From DATAOG01 sp963757395 (GTDB taxonomy: Bacteria; Pseudomonadota; Alphaproteobacteria; Geminicoccales; Geminicoccaceae): DNA of 64,000 bases. Below, piece after piece: positions 39,802-48,081 of this stretch. Positions within the stretch are counted from its first letter, which is position 1, and every line of letters begins with the position of its first letter. The notes under the pieces were generated by a model that did not search any database, was not told where the DNA came from, and saw only the letters and a program-made list of their open reading frames with translations. The stretch lies in NCBI GenBank assembly GCA_963757395.1, contig CAVWRK010000025.1:1-64000 (forward strand). The letters run 5' to 3'. A program made the position numbers and the translations under genes.

Positions 39802-40947
39802 CTAGGCGATCCCGAGCTTCGCCGACGCCATCTTGGTGCCCTCGACGCGCGCGCGGATCTTCTGGAAGGCGATGTCGCGGGCGACGTCCGGCGAGCCGTG
39901 CTTCGGCTTGACGTCGATGCTGAAGGGCGAGAAGCCGCAGTCGTCGGTCGAGCCGAGCCGCTCCTTGGGAATAGACTTCGCGGCGAGCAGCAGGTCGGCG
40001 CACACCTCGTCGGCGGTCTCGACCCGCGGGTTCTGCGGGTTGATCACGCCGATGAAGCAGACCTGGGCGACGCCGTCGGCGTCCGCGCGGCTGTGCTGGC
40101 CGACCAGCTTATAGACCCGCTCCTTGTCGGGCTCGCTCGCGAGCTGCATCAGGAAATAGCCGGCGTTCATCTTGAACATGCTGGGCAGAAGCTCGGCGTA
40201 GTCGACATCGGCGCTGTGGGTCGCGTCGCAATCGCCGCCGGGGCAGGTGTGGATGCCGATGTTCTTGCGCTCCGCGGCCGAGAAGCGGTCGATCACCCGG
40301 TTGTTGAGCTCGATGAACTGGCCGAGCATGCCGCGCCCGGTCCACGGGTTGTTGGGGTCGTTGCGGCAGGCGAGCCGCCCCTCGGTGAAGTCGATCGAGA
40401 CCCGGGCGGCCCCGGCCGCGAACGCCTTCTTGATGTCCTTCTCGCACTCGTCGCAGAGATCGCTCAGGAACTGCTCGCGCGAGTAGCCCGGCACCTCGCC
40501 GTCGAGGGGATAGAGCAGGGCCAGCATCGAGGGCGCGATCACCGCCTGCTTCATCGGCTTGGTCGCCATCTTGATCGACTTCGCGAGATAGTCGGCGGCA
40601 TAGGTCTTGTACCGGAACGGGCCGCCGGTCAGGCGCGGCAGCTGGCGATGGTGGCCGTCGGTGAAAATCGCGAAATACTGGCCATCGGCGGCGAGGTTCT
40701 TGGCCAGGCCGGTGCCCGCGAGGGTGTCGGTGAGAGGATAGGTGGCAAAGCTCGAGGCCCGCTGCTCGCCGTCGGAGACGATCGGCGCGCCGGTCGCCTC
40801 CATCCGCTGGATCGAGTCGCGGCAGGCGGCGTCCTGCTCGGCCTCCAGCTGGGCATGGGTGATCTTACCGGCGTCGTAGGCGGCGAGCGCCGCCTGCAGC
40901 TTGGCTGGCCGGGGCAGCGAGCCCACGGGCTCGGTCGGAATCGGCAT
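39802..40947 (-). CDS. Cobalamin-independent methionine synthase-like protein (MetE C-terminal type), copy 1
   Basis: 381 aa, intact. It has only the catalytic barrel of MetE, not the N-terminal half. Recognisable parts: MPIPTEPVGSLPRPAKLQAA, the DAACRDSIQRMEATGAPIVS / DGEQRA block, and zinc-site-like HTCPGGDCDATHSADVDY. MetE transfers a methyl group from methyl-folate to homocysteine using zinc; short MetE-like proteins of this kind often use other methyl donors or acceptors. It precedes a second MetE-like gene on the same strand and lies downstream of an 18-bp palindrome at 41009-41026. Confidence 0.85.
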   Translation of the reverse strand: MPIPTEPVGSLPRPAKLQAALAAYDAGKITHAQLEAEQDAACRDSIQRMEATGAPIVSDGEQRASSFATYPLTDTLAGTGLAKNLAADGQYFAIFTDGHHRQLPRLTGGPFRYKTYAADYLAKSIKMATKPMKQAVIAPSMLALLYPLDGEVPGYSREQFLSDLCDECEKDIKKAFAAGAARVSIDFTEGRLACRNDPNNPWTGRGMLGQFIELNNRVIDRFSAAERKNIGIHTCPGGDCDATHSADVDYAELLPSMFKMNAGYFLMQLASEPDKERVYKLVGQHSRADADGVAQVCFIGVINPQNPRVETADEVCADLLLAAKSIPKERLGSTDDCGFSPFSIDVKPKHGSPDVARDIAFQKIRARVEGTKMASAKLGIA

Positions 40948-41008
40948 GCTGACACCTCCCTTGTTGGGGTCGAGATCCGCCTCTTGCGGGCGTGGTCGCG
41001 GCCTATGA

Positions 41009-41026
41009 TCTAACGTTAACGTTAGA
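41009..41026. promoter_or_regulatory. 18-bp perfect palindrome upstream of the first MetE-like gene
   Basis: The sequence is TCTAACGTTAACGTTAGA, perfectly self-complementary, 62 bases before the start at 40947 and downstream of the end of the second MetE-like gene. It has two ACGT arms around a TA centre, like the ACGT-GG-ACGT site at 42205-42218. It looks like an operator; the MerR protein at 42292 is the nearest candidate. Confidence 0.55.
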
Positions 41027-41078
41027 GTCAGATGTGCCCTCGGTCAAGAATTTGCGCGGCCGGCCGGGCCTCGCAACG

Positions 41079-42191
41079 TCAGGAAACGCCGCTCCGCAGC
41101 AGCGCCTGGGCCGCGCTCATCGCCTGGAGCTTGGCGAACGCCAGCTGGCGCGGCAGATGGTTAAGGCCGCAGGAGCTGGTGATCAGGGTCTGCTCGGGCG
41201 CGAGCCAGCGGTGACGCCGGACCCGCTCGGCGACCTGCTCGCCGGTCTCGACCTCGAGGTCCTGGACGTCGACCGCGCCGAGCGCGAGCTGCCGGTTGCC
41301 GAGATGGCCCTGGTAGTGCCCGGCCATGTCGTGCTCGATCAGCAGCACGTCGCAGCGCAGGCCGCAGATCAGCGCGGCCGGGTAGCGCGCGCCGGTGAAG
41401 TAGCGATGGCCGAGCTGGCCGTCGTAGTCGACCCCGACCGCGTAGTTGCCCTGGCAGACGTGGACCTGGATCGCGAGCCCCTCGCCCAGCCCCTTGCCAA
41501 GCCCCCGGCCAAGCCCCTTGCCCAGCCCCTCGGTCGCGAGGTTGACCGCCTCGACCGCGGCCCGCACCTCGTCGTCATCGGCGCTCGCGAGCAGCGGCTC
41601 GTCGATCTGGAGGTGGCGGCAACCGGCGGCCGCCAAGGCGCAGAAATTGCGGCGCAGGACCTTGGCGAGGTCCTGCATCATCAGGCCGAGACTGCCGTAG
41701 TGCTCGTCGTGGGCGACCTTGGCGAGCGCGTGCGGGCCGGTCATGGTGATCTTGACCGGCCGGCGCGCAAAGCGGCTGACCAGCTCGAACTCGGCGACCA
41801 GGCCGAGGTCGGCATCGCCGATCGGACCCGTGCACACGGCCGCGGGATGGAGGACGTTCGGGTCCTGAAGGGTGATGGCGCGCGGCCGGGTGGTCTTCGA
41901 GAACCCGGGCAGCCGCGACCAGAAGTGGTTGAGCATGGCGTTGAATGGCGCGTGGCGGTTGCTGATCCGCCGGTCCATCTCGCCGCCGGTGACGAGATCG
42001 ATGCCGGCGCGCTCCTGATCGAGGATCGCCGCCTGGGTCGCCCGGAGCCTTGCGTCGGCGACATCGGCGACCGACAGGCTGCCGTCGGCGAGCCCGCGCC
42101 CGAGCGCCTCGTACCAGCGCGGCACGCTGTGCGAGCCGACCACCATGGTCGTGTAGCTCGGGTAGCGGGCCACCGCTCTCCCCTTGGCCAT
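41079..42191 (-). CDS. Cobalamin-independent methionine synthase-like protein (MetE C-terminal type), copy 2
   Basis: 370 aa, intact. It shares the MetE barrel: YPSYTTMVVGSHSVPRWYEA, LVTGGEMDRR, RPVKITMTGPHALAKVAHDE, GCRHLQIDEPLLASADDDEV, VHVCQGNYAVG (His and Cys expected at the zinc site), LLIEHDMAG and TLITSSCGLNHLPRQLAFAK (final Cys ligand). This ligand layout suggests an active methyltransferase. Residues ~220-236 hold four GLGK/GLGR/GLGE units not expected in the family. It is divergent from the merR-type gene, with an inverted repeat between them, so it is probably controlled by that regulator. Confidence 0.85.
   Translation of the reverse strand: MAKGRAVARYPSYTTMVVGSHSVPRWYEALGRGLADGSLSVADVADARLRATQAAILDQERAGIDLVTGGEMDRRISNRHAPFNAMLNHFWSRLPGFSKTTRPRAITLQDPNVLHPAAVCTGPIGDADLGLVAEFELVSRFARRPVKITMTGPHALAKVAHDEHYGSLGLMMQDLAKVLRRNFCALAAAGCRHLQIDEPLLASADDDEVRAAVEAVNLATEGLGKGLGRGLGKGLGEGLAIQVHVCQGNYAVGVDYDGQLGHRYFTGARYPAALICGLRCDVLLIEHDMAGHYQGHLGNRQLALGAVDVQDLEVETGEQVAERVRRHRWLAPEQTLITSSCGLNHLPRQLAFAKLQAMSAAQALLRSGVS
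41478..41533 (-). repeat. 12-bp tandem repeat coding for GLGK-type units
   Basis: Four and a half copies of a 12-bp unit (plus strand CCCCTTGCCAAG with small changes) encode GLGKGLGRGLGKGLGEGL inside the second MetE-like protein. All copies keep the frame, so the insertion is tolerated. Confidence 0.8.
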
Positions 42192-42204
42192 CCGATCAGC
42201 AATT

Positions 42205-42218
42205 TGACGTGGACGTCA
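42205..42218. promoter_or_regulatory. Inverted repeat TGACGT-GG-ACGTCA between merR-type and MetE-like genes
   Basis: Perfect 6-bp arms around a GG centre lie in the 100-base divergent gap, 13 bases from the MetE-like start and 73 bases from the MerR start. Paired ACGT half-sites are a familiar form of MerR-family operators in proteobacteria, as I recall. The position fits autoregulation plus control of the MetE-like gene. Confidence 0.6.
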
Positions 42219-42291
42219 TATTTGTCGTAGGGACACGCCCGATCACCGCCATTTGCCCTTTGTTTCGGAACTTGACCTACAGTAGTCGGCG

Positions 42292-42786
42292 ATGAGCGAC
42301 CCCACCAGCAGTCCGCGCGCCCCCCGGTTCAAGATCGGCGAGGTCGCGCATCAGCTCGGCACGACCGTGCGCACGCTCCGCTATTACGAGCAGCAGGGGC
42401 TGATCCGGCCGCCGCGCACGGCCAAGGGCACGCGGCTCTATTCGAGCTGGCACGTCGCCCGCTTCCGGGCGGCGCTGCTGCTGACCGGCCTCGGCATCCC
42501 GCTCGACGACGTGGTGGCGCTGACCCGCGCCCGGCCCGGCTCGCCGTCGGGCAGCGTCTCCAGCCGCAAGGTCCTGAAGGCGCTGCAGGGCCTGCGCGCG
42601 ACCGTGCTCGACCGGCGCGCCCGCTTCGAGCGCCTGCTCCAGGACATCAACCGGGCCGGCGAGCTGGTCGCGACCTGCCTCGACTGCACGCTCGAGCCGA
42701 CCAACACCACCTGCCCCGAGTGCCCCTGCTCGACCCGCTTCGACGACGCCCAGATGCTGGCGCTCACCTGGTCGGTCGACGATTAA
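42292..42786 (+). CDS. MerR family transcriptional regulator with Cys-rich C-terminus
   Basis: 164 aa. Residues ~13-80 are the MerR winged helix: FKIGEVAHQLGTTVRTLRYY, EQQGLIRPPRTAKGTRLYSS and a dimer helix (VLKALQGLRATVLDRRARFE). The C-terminus carries five cysteines: Cys129-x-x-Cys132 and Cys141-x-x-Cys144-x-Cys146, which could bind a metal or an iron-sulfur cluster. MerR proteins twist promoters with long spacers to switch transcription. It faces the second MetE-like gene, and its probable operator lies between. The ligand may be a metal, a thiol or a redox signal. Confidence 0.88.
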   Translation: MSDPTSSPRAPRFKIGEVAHQLGTTVRTLRYYEQQGLIRPPRTAKGTRLYSSWHVARFRAALLLTGLGIPLDDVVALTRARPGSPSGSVSSRKVLKALQGLRATVLDRRARFERLLQDINRAGELVATCLDCTLEPTNTTCPECPCSTRFDDAQMLALTWSVDD

Positions 42787-42859
42787 GCGCGGCTCACCGA
42801 CAAGCCCAACCCGCGGGTGACCGTTACCGGAGGCCCCGTTGACTGATCGGTGGTCGGGC

Positions 42860-44462
42860 TCAGCTCTTGTGGCCCTGCCAGTATCTGTTGTCGTCGAACG
42901 AGGGGCCCCAGATCATGCCGGCGACGTTGGTCCGCTCGGCGATCACCTCGATGTCCTGGAACATGATCACGAACGGGCCGTCCTCCAGCACCTTGCGCTG
43001 CAGGTCGCGGTACATCTCGGCGCGCTGGTCCTTGTCGCGCTCGAGCACGGCCGCCTCGGTCTCGGCGCTGAGCTTCGGGAATATCCCAGGCGTTGCGCCA
43101 GGCGAGCTTGCCGGTGAGCTTGGCCTCGTCCCGGTTGTCCGGGTTCGAGGCGAAGGTCGAGGCGTTGGTGTTCGGGTCCTGGTAGTCCGGGCCCCAGCGG
43201 CCGATGTAGATGTCGTGGGTGCGCGCCCGGTACTTGGTCAGCGTCTGCTTGTTGTCGCCGGGCAGGATCTCCAGCTGGATGCCGGCTTTCGCCCAGGCCG
43301 CCTGGATGATCTGCGCCATCTCGAGGATCGGCGAGCTGTTGCGGGTGTCCATCGTGACCTTGAAGCCGTTCTCGAGCCCGGCCTGCTTCAGGAGCGCCTT
43401 GGCTTTGTCGACGTCGAGCTTGTAGGGCTCTTCGTCGAGCGCGCCGAGGAAGCCCGCCGGCAGGAAGGTCTGGTGGACCACCGCCGAGCCCTTGACGATG
43501 GTATCGGCGATCTCCCGGTACGGGATCAGCCATTTGAGCGCCTGGCGGACCTCGGGCTTGGCGAGATACTCGTTCTTCTGATTGAGGCCGAGATAGTAGA
43601 TGGCGCCCTTGGGCACCTCCTTGACCACCACGTCCGGGTTGCCCTTGAGCGCCGCCATCTGATCCGCCTCGAGGTTGCGGGCGATGTCGATGTCGCCCTT
43701 CTCGAGCAGCAGCATCTGGGTCGCGGGCTCGGTGATGTGCCGGGTGATCACCCGGGCAAAGCCGACCCCGCCCTTCCAGTAGTCGGGGTTCTTCTCGATG
43801 ATCAGGCTCTCGTTCGGCTTCCAGGAGCGGAGCTTGAACGGTCCGGAGCCGGCGGACGCGGTCTTCAGCCACTCATGGCCGAGATCGCCATCCTGCTCGT
43901 GCTCCATGACCAGCTGCTTGTCGACCACCGAGCCCACGGTCGCGGTCAGGCAATAGAGAAAGAAGGTCGGCGCGTAGGGCTTGTCGAGCACGACCGTGAA
44001 AGTCTTCGGGTCGACGACCTTGATCAGCTGATCGACGTTCTCGGGCGTGAAGCCGAACTGGTTCAGGATGAAGGCCGGCGTCTGGTTGAGCTTGACCACC
44101 CGCTGCAGCGAGAAGACCGCGTCCTCGGCGGTGAGCTTGTTGCCGGAGTGGAAGGTGATGCCGTCCCTGACCTTGAAGGTGTAGGTCTTGCCGTCGTCGG
44201 CGATCGTCCAGCTTTCGGCGACCTGACCTTGCAGGTTCTCGACGTCGTCGGGCGGGTAGGTGACCAGCCGGTCGTAGACGTTGGCGGCATATTCGGCGCC
44301 GCTGAACTCGAACACCTCGGCCGGATCGAGGGTGATGATGTCGTCGATCTGGTTGGCCATGACCAGGGTATCTTTGGGCGTGGCGGCGTTGAGCGCTGGC
44401 ATGAAGAAATACATCGCCAGGAACACGAAGCCGCCGAACCAAAGCCGTGATCGTTTCACCAT
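42860..44462 (-). CDS. Peptide-type ABC transporter substrate-binding protein (one frameshift)
   Basis: Family 5 periplasmic binding protein, about 533 aa. The start at 44462 opens MVKRSRLWFGGFVFLAMYFF, a signal peptide ending near LNA-AT. The body has TLVMANQIDDIITLDPAEVF, VAESWTIADDGKTYTFKVRD, GITFHSGNKLTAEDAVFSLQ and SAGSGPFKLRSWKPNESLII. A one-base shift near 43080 joins to KDQRAEMYRDLQRKVLEDGP and the end MIWGPSFDDNRYWQGHKS. It is the likely ligand receptor of the second peptide-type system (45.7-50.9 kb), although it is transcribed in the opposite direction. Confidence 0.9.
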
Positions 44463-44798
44463 CGTTGCTCTCCCTGTCGCGCGTTTCTCACAGTCCCGCG
44501 TTTCTCACGGTCGCGCGTCGCTGATGCCGCCCTCCGATCGGCCCAGCCTCGACCCCGATCCGGTGCCTGTCAACCACCCAAACGACGAGCCGGCAGCACC
44601 CAGAAGCACCCGCCGTCGCAAGCGATCGCCCCTCCGGCCGCGCGGCTTCTGCGCCCGTGCTGTCGGCCTTGGGACACTTGTGCGGCCCCGGCAACATCGT
44701 CATCGGCGGTGCCGGCTCGTGTGCGGCCTTGACGGGCCCCGGCGAGATGGCCAATTCCTGGCGGAGCATCACAGCGGACGGTCGGGGAGGAAATCGGC
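44463..44798. other. Divergent intergenic region
   Basis: 336 bases between the binding-protein gene (minus) and the SDR gene (plus). It must carry two promoters, but I see no convincing -35/-10 pair in this GC-rich text. A short direct repeat GCGTTTCTCAC occurs twice near 44480-44505. A GGGGAGGAAATCGGC before 44799 is the SDR ribosome site. No gene is apparent. Confidence 0.4.
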
Positions 44799-45557
44799 AT
44801 GGCGGCGAAGGAGCTCGAGGGCAGGACGGCGTTGGTGACCGGCGGGGCGCGGGGGATCGGGCGCGCGACCTGCGTGCGCCTCGCCCGGGAGGGCGCCCGG
44901 GTCGCGATCAACTACGCGAGCAACGAGGCCGCCGCCAAGGAGGCGCAACGTCTGGTCGAAGCCGAAGGCGGCGTGGCATTGACCGTGCAGGCCGACGTCT
45001 CCGATCCCGCTGCGGTGGCGGCGATGGTGGCAAAGACGGAAAAGACGCTCGGGCCGGTCGATCTGCTGGTCACCAGCGCCGGGATCGCGCCGACCGAGAC
45101 CCGCGGCGAGGTCGCCTTCGAGGAGTGGCGGCGGGTCATGGCGGTCAACCTCGATGGCACCTTCCTGCCGATCATGGCGGTCAAGGACGGCATGATCGCG
45201 CGCGGCTTCGGGCGGATCGTCTGCCTGGCCTCGATCGCCGGGCTCAGGCCGCGGCCGGCGATGCTCGCTTACGGCACGTCCAAGGCCGGCGTGGTGGCGT
45301 TCGCGCGCAACTGCTCCGAGGCGTTCGCGCCCCAGATCCGGATCAACACCATTGCGCCCGGCCTGATCGACACCGAGATGCCGGCCAATTCGCTGACGCC
45401 CGAGATCCGCCAGCGGATGATCGACGCGACGCCCTTGAAGCGGATCGGCCGGGCCGAGGAGATCGCCGAGCTCGCGCTGTTTCTCCTCTCCGAGCGCTCG
45501 AGCTACACCACGGGCCAGGTCTACGTCGCCGACGGCGGCCGGGCGACGCTGCCGTAG
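44799..45557 (+). CDS. Short-chain dehydrogenase/reductase (FabG-like)
   Basis: 252 aa, intact. The NAD(P)-binding motif is TGGARGIG (residues 14-21); the usual NNAG is TSAG at 92-95; the catalytic residues are Ser145, Tyr158 and Lys162 (AYGTSKAG). PG motif IAPGLIDTEM follows. It is of the FabG/3-oxoacyl reductase type, but this family is broad and the substrate is unknown. It lies upstream of the ABC permease genes on the same strand, which suggests that it acts on the imported compound. Confidence 0.9.
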   Translation: MAAKELEGRTALVTGGARGIGRATCVRLAREGARVAINYASNEAAAKEAQRLVEAEGGVALTVQADVSDPAAVAAMVAKTEKTLGPVDLLVTSAGIAPTETRGEVAFEEWRRVMAVNLDGTFLPIMAVKDGMIARGFGRIVCLASIAGLRPRPAMLAYGTSKAGVVAFARNCSEAFAPQIRINTIAPGLIDTEMPANSLTPEIRQRMIDATPLKRIGRAEEIAELALFLLSERSSYTTGQVYVADGGRATLP

Positions 45558-45671
45558 CGGGATCGGCGCCCGGGCGAGGGGCGGCGCGATGGCTGATGCG
45601 CCGCCGCGCCGGTGGTTGGGCCCGCACCGGCCATTGACGCGGCGAGATGGTGGCAGTCTGATGTCCGGATC

Positions 45672-46682
45672 ATGCTTCGGTTTGTGGTCGCAAGGCTCGC
45701 GGTCCTGATCCCGACCTTCCTCGGGGTGACGATTGTCGCCTTCGCGTTGATCCGGCTGATCCCGGGCGATCCGATCGAGCTCCTGGTCGGCGAGCGCGGC
45801 CTGACGCCCGAGCGCCACGCCATGCTGATGGCCCAGCTCGGCCTCGACAAGCCGCTCTGGCAGCAGTACGCCGGCTATCTTGGCGGTCTCGCGCACGGCG
45901 ATCTTGGCCGGTCGATCAGCACCCGAGTGCCGGTGCTGTCCGAGTTCCTGGCCCGGTTCCCGGCGACCGTCGAGCTTTCCGTGTGCGCGCTCGCGCTCGC
46001 CGTCCTGATCGGCCTGCCGGCCGGGATCATCGCCGGCGTTCGCCGCGGCTCCGCCTTCGACCAGGCGCTGATGGGGATCTCGCTGACCGGCTATTCGATG
46101 CCGATCTTCTGGTGGGGCCTGCTCGCGATCATCCTGTTCTCCAGCACGCTGCACTGGACGCCGGTCTCCGGGCGGATCGACGTCCTCTACTTCTTCCCGC
46201 CGGTCACCGGCTTCATGCTGATCGACAGCCTGCTTTCGGGCCAGGAGGGAGCGTTCAGCTCGACGGTCAGCCACCTGATCCTGCCGGCGGTGGTGCTCGG
46301 CACGGTGCCGCTCGCGGTGATCGCGCGTCAGACCCGCTCGGCGATGCTCGAGGTCCTCAACGAGGACTACGTGCGCACGGCGCGCGCCAAGGGCCTGCCG
46401 CCCTGGCGGGTGGTCGGCCTGCATGCGCTCCGCAACGCCCTGATCCCGGTGGTCACGGTGATCGGGCTCCAGGTCGGGCTCCTGTTCTCGGGCGCGATCC
46501 TGACCGAGACCATCTTCGCCTGGCCCGGAATCGGCAAATGGCTGATCGATTCGATCGGGCGCCGAGACTATCCCTCGGTGCAGGGCGGGGTGCTCCTGAT
46601 CGCGACCATGATCATGATCGTCAATCTGTTCGTCGACCTGCTCTATGGCCTGGTCAACCCCCGCATCCGGCACGCGCGCTGA
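45672..46682 (+). CDS. dppB: Peptide-type ABC transporter permease (DppB-like), second system
   Basis: 336 aa from ATG 45672; an upstream in-frame ATG at 45612 would add a segment without membrane character. N-terminal helix VVARLAVLIPTFLGVTIVAF, then LIRLIPGDPIELLVGERGLT and LGLDKPLWQQYAGYLGGLAH, HGDLGRSISTRVPVLSEF, EAA loop EDYVRTARAKGLPPWRVVGL and the end TETIFAWPGIGKWLIDSIGR. It lies 10 bases ahead of dppC, an operon arrangement. Confidence 0.92.
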   Translation: MLRFVVARLAVLIPTFLGVTIVAFALIRLIPGDPIELLVGERGLTPERHAMLMAQLGLDKPLWQQYAGYLGGLAHGDLGRSISTRVPVLSEFLARFPATVELSVCALALAVLIGLPAGIIAGVRRGSAFDQALMGISLTGYSMPIFWWGLLAIILFSSTLHWTPVSGRIDVLYFFPPVTGFMLIDSLLSGQEGAFSSTVSHLILPAVVLGTVPLAVIARQTRSAMLEVLNEDYVRTARAKGLPPWRVVGLHALRNALIPVVTVIGLQVGLLFSGAILTETIFAWPGIGKWLIDSIGRRDYPSVQGGVLLIATMIMIVNLFVDLLYGLVNPRIRHAR

Positions 46683-46692
46683 GGTCAGGACC

Positions 46693-47613
46693 ATGGCGAT
46701 CCGGCTCGATACCGTCACCCCGCCAGCGGCCGCCGCGACCGGCCAGGCGCCACCCGGGCCGCTGCGCGAGTTCTGGCACTACTTCAGCGAGAACCGGGGT
46801 GCTGTCGGCGGTCTGGCCGTGATCGTCGTCGTCATCCTGGCCGCCGTGTTCGCCGATCAGATCGCACCCCACCCGCCGGCCGAGCAGTATCGCGAGCATT
46901 TCCTCGCCCCGCCGATCTGGATGGCCGGCGGCTCCACCGATTTCCTGCTCGGCACCGATGCGGTCGGCCGCGACATCCTCTCGCGGATCATTCACGGCGC
47001 CCGCTACTCACTGATCATCGGCCTGATCGCGGTCACGCTCTCGCTCTCGGCCGGAATCGGCCTCGGGCTGGTCGCGGGCTTCTGCCGCGGCGCCGTCGAG
47101 ACGCTGATCATGCGCTTCATGGACATTCTGCTGGCGCTGCCGAGCCTGCTGCTCGCGATCGTGATCGTGGCGATCCTCGGGCCTGGCCTCACCAACGTCA
47201 TGATCGCGGTCGCGATCGTCTACCTGCCGCACTACACGCGCCTGACCCGCGCCTCAGTGATCGGCGAGCAGTCGAAGGACTATGTCACCGCCAGCCGGGT
47301 AAGCGGGGCGGGCATGCTCCGGTTGATGTTCGCGACCGTGCTGCCGAACTGCATGGCGCCCCTGATCGTGCAGGCGACCCTCGGCTTCTCGAACGCGATC
47401 CTGGACGCCGCCGCCCTCGGCTTTCTGGGACTTGGCGCCCAGCCGCCGACCCCCGAGTGGGGCACGATGCTGGCGGATGCGCGCGAGTTCGTCTTGCGCG
47501 CCTGGTGGGTCGTGACCTTTCCCGGGCTCGCGATCCTGATCACGGTGCTCGCCTTCAACCTGATGGGCGACGGCCTGCGCGACGCCCTCGACCCCAAGCT
47601 CAAGCGGAGCTGA
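46693..47613 (+). CDS. dppC: Peptide-type ABC transporter permease (DppC-like), second system
   Basis: 306 aa from ATG 46693 with AGGTCAGGA upstream. The N-terminal cytoplasmic part (PPGPLREFWHYFSENRGAVG) and first helix are followed by FLLGTDAVGRDILSRIIHGA, MDILLALPSLLLAIVIVAIL, the EAA loop GEQSKDYVTASRVSGAGMLR and the end FNLMGDGLRDALDPKLKRS. It forms the channel with the preceding DppB. Confidence 0.92.
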   Translation: MAIRLDTVTPPAAAATGQAPPGPLREFWHYFSENRGAVGGLAVIVVVILAAVFADQIAPHPPAEQYREHFLAPPIWMAGGSTDFLLGTDAVGRDILSRIIHGARYSLIIGLIAVTLSLSAGIGLGLVAGFCRGAVETLIMRFMDILLALPSLLLAIVIVAILGPGLTNVMIAVAIVYLPHYTRLTRASVIGEQSKDYVTASRVSGAGMLRLMFATVLPNCMAPLIVQATLGFSNAILDAAALGFLGLGAQPPTPEWGTMLADAREFVLRAWWVVTFPGLAILITVLAFNLMGDGLRDALDPKLKRS

Positions 47614-48081
47614 AATGGTGGCCGCCGACCATTCCGAGGAGGTCATCTCCGGACTCGATCAGGGCACCGAGCCGGTTCCTGGCGCCGGCGGGGACGACCG
47701 GTTTCAGCCCAGGGCGGCCGGGTTGACGACTGGCCAACCCTTGGCCCCCTGCTTCGCTTCATCCGATCGACCAAGCGACCCTGGGAAGCCATGCCCTGCG
47801 GTTGCCCGTAGCGCGGACGGAGTCCCAGGGTCGCATGGACCGCCCGAAGCCAGCGTTAACGGACAATCGTTAACGATCCGTTACCGTCTCGGCGCCTCTC
47901 GTCGCCGTGACCGTCCGAAAGGCCGGCCTCGGCACGACGCGGGCGACGATCGGTCTTGCCACGATCGGGCCAACCTGCGGTCTTGGCCCCGGACACGGTG
48001 GTCGCCCCGGCGTTTTCGCTCGTGGCCCGGGACGTCGAGCGGACGGCCGTGGGTCACGCCAGGCGATCAGGGCTGACCGCC
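47614..48081. other. Intergenic region between dppC and dppD of the second system
   Basis: 468 bases with no supported gene. It holds two copies of the palindrome CGTTAACG (47854-47861 and 47868-47875), described separately. The gap is unusually long for the middle of a transporter operon and suggests a second promoter for dppD. Confidence 0.45.
47854..47883. promoter_or_regulatory. Paired CGTTAACG palindromes upstream of dppD2
   Basis: CGTTAACG occurs at 47854-47861 and again at 47868-47875 inside the 12-bp palindrome ATCGTTAACGAT; outer arms TAACGG and CCGTTA flank it. The same core stands in the palindrome at 41009-41026. The spacing of 14 bp between copies suits binding on nearby helix faces. 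It looks like an operator about 200 bases before dppD2. Confidence 0.5.

Noticed and set aside
42867..44450. A 527-aa plus-strand frame opposite the peptide-binding protein
   Set aside because: The binding protein on the other strand has a signal peptide and family blocks; this frame has neither start site nor domain.
44769..46718. A 649-aa minus-strand frame opposite the SDR and dppB2 genes
   Set aside because: The plus-strand genes carry complete motifs; the minus frame is an Asp/Arg/His-rich shadow.
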